Source: Thelephora terrestris (taxonomy: Eukaryota > Basidiomycota > Agaricomycetes > Thelephorales > Thelephoraceae). Taken from it: a stretch of DNA of 64,000 nt. The position numbers were made by a program, and so were the translations under genes. Positions 57,988 through 64,000 of the stretch are shown in pieces. The notes beneath the pieces are model-generated. The model did not search any database. It was given only the letters and a program-made list of their open reading frames with translations, and was not told the origin of the DNA. The stretch covers positions 124,001-188,000 of the forward strand of contig WIUZ02000013.1 of the NCBI GenBank assembly GCA_015956445.1, given 5' to 3'. Numbering within the stretch: the stretch's first letter is position 1; each line of letters opens with the position of its first letter.

Positions 57988-58488
57988 CACTGGGGGCAGG
58001 GGCACCTGGAATCAGTGATTACATCTTGATTACATGGTGAGTTCATGTGCACTTTTCAATGATTGTAATCACCGATTCCAGGTTGATTACATTTCAAATG
58101 TTACCTTGACATGTGATCCAACCAATGTCCACCAATTCCATTTGAAATGTTCTCAACAAATGTTTCTGGGATGCTTTTGACCTGTCAGCAAAAATGATAC
58201 TGCAATGTAGTCAACATGTTCTTCAATCGTCTGAGATGTAATCTAAATGCGCTCAAAAACATGAGATGTTTTCACAATGTACCCACTGGGCACATTCAGG
58301 AAACATTGCTTGGGAACATCTTGAGGAAATTTCAAATGGAGTTGGTGGCAACAGTTGGATTACATGTCAAGGTAACATTTGAAATGTAATCAACCTGGAA
58401 TCAGCGATTACAATCATTGAAAAGTGCACATGAACTCACCATGTAATCAAGATGTAATCACTGATTCCAGGTGCCCCTGCCCCCAGTG
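57988..58488 (+). mobile_element. H7: CACTG inverted-repeat element, family D, duplication ATT
   Basis: It begins CACTGGGGGCAGGGGCACC and is 501 bp. ATT flanks both sides. It lies in the last coding part of the E4 gene, 374 bases from H6. Confidence 0.92.
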
Positions 58489-59417
58489 ATTCATGCCCGT
58501 CGATGGGTTCCTTACCCTGGTGCTCGTTGTCCAGCCCATCGCATGTGTCCCAGTAATCCCGACGCCGTCCGCCAGGGTGGAGACATCGAGTCCACCGTCC
58601 TATTCCGACACGACAATGTTACAGTGTCGCCTGGATCGCGGCGAGCTAATCCCGGCGGAGTCCGTCGACGCGAACGGATTAACGAACCTTACGCTCTTGT
58701 CGGTCCAGCGTGCAGCGGAGGCCGTACGCCTGGTGGCTCAACTGACCGAGAGAGTGGAGGGTTGGTCAGTCCAGAGGACTCAGGATCAGACTATGGTCGA
58801 TTCAGCGAGGAACCGCCTTTGCGCCGAAGTTCAGCTGGCCGTAGCTCATCGTCTGGAGGAAGCTCGGGTCGTCGAGATGGTCGACAAGGAAGTCGTCGAG
58901 AGTGCCTCGGAGGGGACAGAGGAGGAGGTTGCCAGTGCTGAGGAGTACTGGCAGACCAGGTCTTGACGACTAGGGTCTGTACACCTTAGTCTTCGTTCAT
59001 AGAGTCCGTGCGGATTCAACTCCGTCGGCTAGTCGTCTCGTGTCTTTATCGTATATGCGCCCTCTGTAATATCATCTGCGTCTTTGTCTGTGTTCCTTGA
59101 TGACGTGTGAGTTGTGATAAGAGAAACGGACAAGATAGAAAGGGGTATAGGTAAGGAAAGTGGGCGAAAGTTGGGTGTGAAAATGGTTCAAAAAGAAGCT
59201 AAAAATTCAGCACGCTGACACCCTTGCTTGTTAAACCGAACCAAGTACGGTTTAGGTTGGGTTTCCCTTTAGGATTTTGACCTGACTTGTAGTGACCTTG
59301 GACAACCTACCAGAAGAATAGAGACGTGATCGTTCTCTCACAAGCTAGTTGGACTAGTGAGTACTCTGCGGAGTCGGCTCAGTCACTGGTAGTTGTTGGG
59401 GTAGAGTGGCCCTGACA

Positions 59418-59571
59418 TTCTGTTGATACGGCCTTGGGACGCGTTGGGGGCATGTTGGTGGGAGTACTCCCTTTTGTCTGGGTGGGTGTTTCTCCATCCG
59501 TCTATGAGGTTTAGGTCGCTTTTTAGTGATCCGAGGGCGGCTACGGTGTTTGCGTCGTCGGGGTGGCAGGC
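59418..59571 (-). pseudogene. LINE ORF2, end of the AP endonuclease domain
   Basis: The minus strand reads CHPDDANTVAALGSLKSDLN, then LIDGWRNTHPDKREYSHQH and SQGRINR, the usual C-terminal part of the LINE endonuclease (LxDxWR..HP....YT, then S.SRIDR). H8 cuts it on the upstream side (AGG duplication) and E2 on the downstream side (TTCTG duplication). Confidence 0.88.
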
Positions 59572-60868
59572 ACTGGGGACAGGGGTTGGTTTACTGAGTC
59601 AGTAAACTGTGAGTAAATCACAAGCAAATGGAAAAAGAACCCAGCGAAATACTTGCCTGGCAAGCACAAAACAAATTCACAATTTACTGAGCCAATTTAC
59701 CTGCAATTTACTGGGTCATGTGACTATGGTTTACCCATTAGGTAAACCTCGGAAAAATTCACAATTTACTGAATAAATTTACCAGCAATTTACTGGGCCA
59801 CTTACCCAATCAGTATGTTTTTAATTTGCCAAGTGATTTAATCACAATTTACTGGACTCAGTAAACTGGAAAAAAACCAAACTGGTTTACTGACGACGTA
59901 CCTGATTGGTCAATTTGAAAAATATCCAAAAATTTACCTGGACGTGTCATTGTCAGTAAACTGCAAGTTTTCTTTCAGTAAATTGGAAATACACGTCAGG
60001 TAAACTGGGAAAACACGTGACAATTTGATTGTGGTTTACTGGGCTCAGTAAATCAGAAAAAAACCTAACCAGTTTACTGACAAGGTACCTGATTGGCTAA
60101 TTTGAAAAAAAAACTCGAAAATTTACCGGGACATGTCTTCATCAGTAAACTGCAAGTTTTCTTTCAGTAAATTGCAAATACACGTAAAGTAAACCAGAAA
60201 ACACGTGTAAACTGTAAGTAAATTCAAAGTTTATGTGTTTTCTGGTTTACTTTACGTGTATTTGCAATTTACTGAAAGAAAACTTGCAGTTTACTGATGA
60301 AGACATGTCCTGGTAAATTTTCGAGTTTTTTTTTCAAATTAGCCAATCAGGTACCTTGTCAGTAAACTGGTTAGGTTTTTTTCTGATTTACTGAGCCCAG
60401 TAAACCACAATCAAATTGTCACGTGTTTTCCCAGTTTACCTGACGTGTATTTCCAATTTACTGAAAGAAAACTTGCAGTTTACTGACAATGACACGTCCA
60501 GGTAAATTTTTGGATATTTTTCAAATTGACCAATCAGGTACGTCGTCAGTAAACCAGTTTGGTTTTTTTCCAGTTTACTGAGTCCAGTAAATTGTGATTA
60601 AATCACTCGGCAAATTAAAAACATACTGATTGGGTAAGTGGTCCAGTAAATTGCTGGTAAATTTATTCAGTAAATTGTGAATTTTTCCGAGGTTTACCTA
60701 ATGGGTAAACCATAGTCACATGACCCAGTAAATTGCAGGTAAATTGGCTCAGTAAATTGTGAATTTGTTTTGTGCTTGCCAGGCAAGTATTTCGCTGGGT
60801 TCTTTTTCCATTTGCTTGTGATTTACTCACAGTTTACTGACATAGTAAACCAACCCTTGCCCCCAGTG
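59572..60868. mobile_element. H8: CACTG inverted-repeat element, family B, duplication AGG
   Basis: It begins CACTGGGGACAGGGGTTGG and ends CTTGCCCCCAGTG; 1297 bp, with arms pairing nearly to the centre near 60,220. It matches H2 closely but lacks a stretch of about 55 bases per arm near the outer third. TTTACTG/CAGTAAA words fill the arms. AGG flanks both sides. It is inserted in the LINE endonuclease region. Confidence 0.92.
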
Positions 60869-61637
60869 AGGGCAGGCGGTCGAGGCAACCTTCGACGAGG
60901 TTGAAGTCACCTAGCATTAGGTTGGGTTTTAGGGCCAGGTTGCGGGCTGTTATGTCCTTGAGGTCCTCCCAGAACTTTTCGTTGTCTTTGGTGATGTTCG
61001 GGGTGTATATGTTAAGTATTTTTATTGTGGAGCCGCTGTGCCATTGGACTTTGGTGAGGATGGCTCTTCCGGGGATGATTTCCTCGCATGTTGTGAGATC
61101 AGGGTTTATTAGGCCTCTATTAGATACAAATGCTACTCCTGCGGCGTTGTTCATTTCGGGGAGGGCTGAGTGGAAGAGGGAGAGTTTCGTTTCGAACGCA
61201 CGGGAGATGCTTGCTGCAAGATTGTCGGTTAGGTGTGATTCTTGGATCGCGAGGATCGCGGTTCTGGATCTGTTCATTAGGCCGTATATTTCAAACCATT
61301 TTTCCCGGCGAAACCCGCCTAGGTTGCTGGTTCAGCCCCTCATGTTGAGGGTCAATACTTTGAGGAAGTCTTTGTTCCTTTGGGGGGGGTTGGTGTGGGT
61401 GGGACGTCCCTACCGGTTTGAGCCAGCGGGGGTTGGGTCTCGGTTGAGGAATCCTCGGTTCTGTTGTTGGGGTGTTTCGGGGAGGATGCGGTACAACAAC
61501 TCTGCCTCCGGTCGGGGGAAGGTTGTTGTGGCGTTGGCTTTGGTTAGCCAGGTGGCGGTGGTTTGTCTGTGAGGACTCGCCGGCGCCGGGGGGGTGGGGT
61601 ATAGGAGGACCATCTCCAATTTTCGATCTCTCGTCAT
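60869..61637 (-). pseudogene. LINE ORF2, N-terminal part: AP endonuclease
   Basis: After a low-complexity leader (PPAPASPHRQTTATWLTKAN) the frame reads LNMRG, then LGGFRREKWFEIYGLMNRSR, AILAIQESHLTD (catalytic Glu of the exonuclease-endonuclease-phosphatase fold), NNAAGVAFVSNRGLI, ILNIYTPN and PNLMLGDFNLVEGCLDR (Asp and Asn of the GDFN box). The domain is cut by H8 after DRLPSL. An in-frame TGA lies after LNMRG at 61332-61334. The enzyme nicks target DNA to prime reverse transcription in intact LINEs. Confidence 0.88.
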
Positions 61638-62147
61638 TGGAGGGGGGGTTGATGGCCGGAACTCCCCCTTCTCTGAGAGGTGAGGGTGTTGTTACCAGAT
61701 CTGTAGGGCAACTGCGGGGGGGTGTTACTTATTCTTTCATTACTAGCGGGGGGTTTTTGTGCCTCTAGGTAGAGCGGCTAGCACCACCAGGAGGTGAGAG
61801 TATGCTAGGTCCACGCGCGTTATCTGGATTTGGCGGCAAGGGTGTTAGCTTACGGCCACTCTTGTTATGTCAGCCGGTGGTTTAGCATTTTTGGCTTTCC
61901 TGTCCCACGTGCGGTCAGTATATTTGGGCCGTCAATGGCCGGCTCCTTTTTGTTTCGTCGTTCCAGCACCGAGCCGGGCTTTTCCCTAGGTAGATTGGTG
62001 GGTCGTTGACACGTGGGGGGTCTTAGGCTTATTTTATTTTAATTTAGAAGAGCGGGGGGGCGAAGCAAATGTATTTGTGTGGGTCCTTCATTTTGAGGGA
62101 CGAGCGTGGGCTAGTAGGACATGAGATACAAGACGTGGTTACTGTAG

Positions 62148-63887
62148 CTAGTTATTTGGTAGTCCACCTCCTCCCTTACCACGGGTGTTACCTCGCCTGC
62201 CTCCTCGGCCTCCTCTCAAGGAGCTGGGGGCGTTGTTGGGTGGCGCCAATGGGGTCGGGACATATGGGGTGCGGCCAGTGAAGAAGCATTCCGAGTCAAC
62301 GTGGTTAGTGGACTTACACCTCGTGCATTTGAGGTTGGTGACGGTTTCTCCAACGCCGGGGGCTATGGCATTGAATTGGACTGTCGCGAGAGTCTTGATC
62401 CAGGTTTCGACGTGTTCTTGGATGCGGATTGGGGTGAAGATGTACCAGTTCCATTGGGAGTAGGGTCTGCTGTGCTTCCCTTCACTCTGGATGGGGAAGG
62501 CTTGGACGGTGCTGATGATCCAGTCGGTGGGGTAGCTCCTCCTCATGACCGAGCATGGCGTATTGTCGTTGTGGGCGCGGAGGAATTCGTTAATGAAACT
62601 CTTGACGGTTGGGTCGGAGTCGATGGACCTTTGGATGAGGTTGACTACCGAGCTCTGTCGGTCTGGGTCGTAAGTGAGGTTCTTGATGCGACCGATGTAG
62701 TGGGAGGGGGGGGGTCGAAGGGGAGGACGTGGAGCGAGGTGTGCTGGTTAGAGATGAAGCAGTCGTGGAGTAGGATGTCGAGATTTTCCTCTGAGAGGGC
62801 GGAGACCATGTAGACCCAGGGTCGGCGGTTCCCTGGCTTCCTCTTTTTGAACCCCTTGGCCTGCTTGGGGGCAGTGACGACGGGGCGGTGGTGGCAGTTG
62901 AGGTGGGCGGCAATCGCTAGGACCATCTGTTCGGCGATGATGCCTTTCTCGTCTTCTGAGAAGGAGGCGTCGTGGGGATAGATGAGGGCTTTAAGATCGC
63001 CGATGGAGTTCCACCCAGCGGCAGAGGAAGGGTTGATCCCGATGAGGGGGTTGTCGCCGAGGAATCCAGTGATTTTGAGATTTGTGACATTCGTGTTTAT
63101 GGAGGGGGTCTGGTGGGACCTTGGGGGTTGGGATGAGGGGTAGGGGGATTGGCTCGGCTGGGCTTGGCGTCTGGGGGAGGGGACCGAGTTGTTCTGGAGG
63201 GCGGCTGTGGAGAGGTTTGAGCCAAGGGATAGGCGGGAGAGTTGGGCGTTGTTCTCGCCGGCGGGGGAGTTTCTGGAACTCGGGGGGGTCTGGTTGTGGC
63301 TACTCGTGGACAAGCCGAGCTGGTTAGGGGGGAGGGGGTTGTTCATCTGAGAGTTCGTCGAGCGCATGGCCGGCGATGGAGTACCTTGGTCGTCAGGGTT
63401 CGTATCTGCCCTCTTCCTTTTATTGGCGTGTTGGTTGGGGGTAGAGACAGTTAGGTTGTCAGTTTCCATGGGGTGGGAGTCCTGGGAGCTCTCGAGGCCG
63501 GCGAAGAAGTTTTGGGAGAGGGCATTGGCGAGGGTGGTTTTGACCTGGGCCTGGGAGGAAGTCGAGCTCACGAGGGATAGCTGGGTGAGGCTGTCGCAGT
63601 TGTTTTCTGATATGTCTTTGGAGTCAGAGTTGACGGGGTCTCTGTAGCTTTGGGGGGGTTGAGGAGGTGCGTGTCTTGTTTTTATTTGGGGGGCAGTCTC
63701 AGTTGTGGTGAGTGAAGTGGTGGCAGGGTTGGCAAGTGATTCCTGCAAGGGTTTTTTGGGGGGGGGGGGCCCCGGGTGGGGGTTTAGTGATTCTTCGGTT
63801 TTTGTTGCTGCGTTTCCTGGTGCCTTTACCCATTTTTGAGCGTAGTACCTTTGTCTTTTTTGCTTGAGGGGGGGGGAGTTGGCTCAT
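62148..63887 (-). pseudogene. LINE ORF1, gag-like nucleic-acid-binding protein with CCHC knuckle
   Basis: The start is probably MSQLPPPQAKKTKVLRSK at 63887. A basic, then long Ser/Pro/Asn/Gln-rich region follows, and then a more ordered part: LKITGFLGDNPLIGIN, IYPHDASFSEDEKGIIAEQM, VLAIAAHLNCHHRP, RPWVYMVSALSEENLDILL. A further frame carries WNWYIFTPIRIQEHVETW and a CCHC knuckle (CTRCKSTNHVDSEC) followed by a Gly/Arg tail. The frame changes at the long C run at 63757-63768 and again near 62,560-62,650, so this ORF1 is broken. ORF1 proteins coat LINE RNA. The order 5' UTR, ORF1, ORF2 places the LINE 5' end at or just beyond the window edge. Confidence 0.8.
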
Positions 63888-64000
63888 CCGGGGGATGTTG
63901 GATTGGGAGGAGGGTATAAATAATTTTAATTGTATTGTGTTTGGGGGCTGGCGCGTGCTAGTCACGGGGGGTTATTTACTAGAGTTGCGAGGACTCGTGC

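Larger units (their letters stand above)
55251..58966 (+). pseudogene. Spliced coiled-coil gene of element E4 (beta family), with H5, H6 and H7 inside
   Basis: The start is the ATG of MPMISNRVFCAENSTATIES at 55251. The next exon (from 55440) reads IFAAADTVDACQLEATITKP, LTMDDELWFHNLIDNK and GLLRMGIYNLGNGEGRWPGA. H5 lies at the 3' end of the following intron. The coiled-coil exon starts NERLKREVKEAKDDARRMYS. H6 and H7 lie in later exons, around LCHCRTRSVAAVRDESEDES and before VPYPGARCPAHRMCPSNPD. The end is open in two frames; one ends EEYWQTRS at 58966. The copy is broken by inner insertions and appears to carry other breaks. RCPAHRM aligns with RRPAHRM in the alpha proteins. Confidence 0.65.
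54331..59220 (+). mobile_element. Element E4, beta family: TGTCAG ends, duplication CCCTT
   Basis: It starts TGTCAGGGCCACTCTTCGCC at 54331 and ends TTCAGCACGCTGACA at 59220, flanked by CCCTT at 54326-54330 and 59221-59225. The 4890-bp span contains H5, H6 and H7; without them and their duplications it is about 2.93 kb, matching E5. It is inserted in the 5' leader of E2 and thus is younger than E2. It carries the beta coiled-coil gene in plus orientation. Confidence 0.9.
47478..59417 (-). mobile_element. Element E2, alpha family: TGTCAG ends, duplication TTCTG, host of E3, H4 and E4
   Basis: The right end (its 5' end, TGTCAGGGCCACTCTACCCC on the minus strand) is at 59417 and the left end (TGTCAGGAACATGG) at 47478, with TTCTG at 47473-47477 and 59418-59422. 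The span is 11,940 bp, but subtracting E3, E4 and H4 with their duplications leaves about 3.22 kb, the alpha size. E2 pieces are 47478-48033, 51363-51532, 52024-54330 and 59226-59417. It is inserted in LINE ORF2 between the endonuclease and RT. It diverges more from E1 and E3 than they do from each other, in line with being the older insertion. Confidence 0.85.
34150..64000 (-). mobile_element. LINE (non-LTR retrotransposon with ORF1 zinc knuckle, AP endonuclease, RT, RNase H), dismembered
   Basis: Six pieces of one minus-strand LINE can be followed in order: about 60869-64000, 59418-59571, 44521-47477, 39764-40078, 38606-38734 and about 34150-35303. Together they make about 7.8 kb, the expected size, and protein landmarks continue across each gap. 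The gaps are filled by H8, E2 (with its own inserts), H3 (with Harbinger), the solo LTR and E1. The presence of RNase H after the reverse transcriptase fits a fungal Tad-like lineage. The 3' end lies near 34,150-34,170 just after the dead DUF6535 gene; the 5' end is at or beyond the window edge. Several frame breaks show it is inactive. Confidence 0.85.

Noticed and set aside
63757-63768. Telomere- or quadruplex-like signal in the G-runs near the right edge
   Set aside because: The runs are single homopolymers within the LINE and show no telomeric repeat unit.

Overview
The window looks like nuclear DNA of a filamentous fungus of the Agaricomycetes (Basidiomycota). Genes carry many 50-60 base introns with GT...AG ends. 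The host families (agaricomycete F-box proteins, an NB-ARC/TPR STAND NTPase, a DUF2235 hydrolase, a DUF6535 membrane protein, a DUF6698-like protein) and the transposons (Plavaka-like, PIF/Harbinger, LINE with RNase H) are typical of mushroom-forming fungi. Genus and species cannot be read from the sequence.

Bases 1-26,900 are mostly host genes: an F-box/zinc-finger gene (36-2184), an NLR-like gene on the minus strand (3227-6203), a short broken duplicate of the F-box gene (7346-7610), a degenerate Plavaka-like transposase with a 160-170 bp tandem repeat behind it (8037-12260), a DUF6698-like gene (12503-14235), an intact-looking nine-exon DUF2235 gene (16026-18125), two divergently transcribed paralogous multi-membrane-span proteins (18720-20089 and 20746-22449), a 1.36 kb segmental duplication of the DUF2235 3' end (22738-24099), an F-box/LRR gene whose 3' end meets that duplication (24057-25677), and a DUF6535 gene starting near 26,199.

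Bases 26,912-64,000 are almost entirely nested mobile DNA. One LINE on the minus strand (5' end to the right) runs from about 64,000 down to about 34,150 and is cut into six pieces. Two element types recur. The first (E1-E5) has TGTCAG...CTGACA ends, exact 5-bp target duplications at all five copies, no long terminal repeats and no recognisable transposase, yet carries a spliced coiled-coil gene. It comes in two related families: alpha (E1, E2, E3, about 3.3 kb) and beta (E4, E5, about 2.93 kb after inner insertions are subtracted). The second (H1-H8) starts CACTGGGG, ends CCCCAGTG, has exact 3-bp target duplications at all eight copies, carries very long inverted-repeat arms filled with a repeated short word, and falls into four sequence families. 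A PIF/Harbinger element sits inside H3 and a solo LTR sits inside the LINE RNase H region.

The nesting gives an order of events: DUF6535 gene, then E5, then H1 and H2; LINE, then E1, the solo LTR, H3 (then Harbinger), H8 and E2; then into E2 came E3, H4 and E4; then into E4 came H5, H6 and H7. E5 splits the DUF6535 gene so cleanly that host codons on either side join in frame across one copy of the GTCAT duplication. The strongest candidates for something undescribed are the TGTCAG elements with their spliced coiled-coil gene and the CACTG inverted-repeat elements that live inside them.
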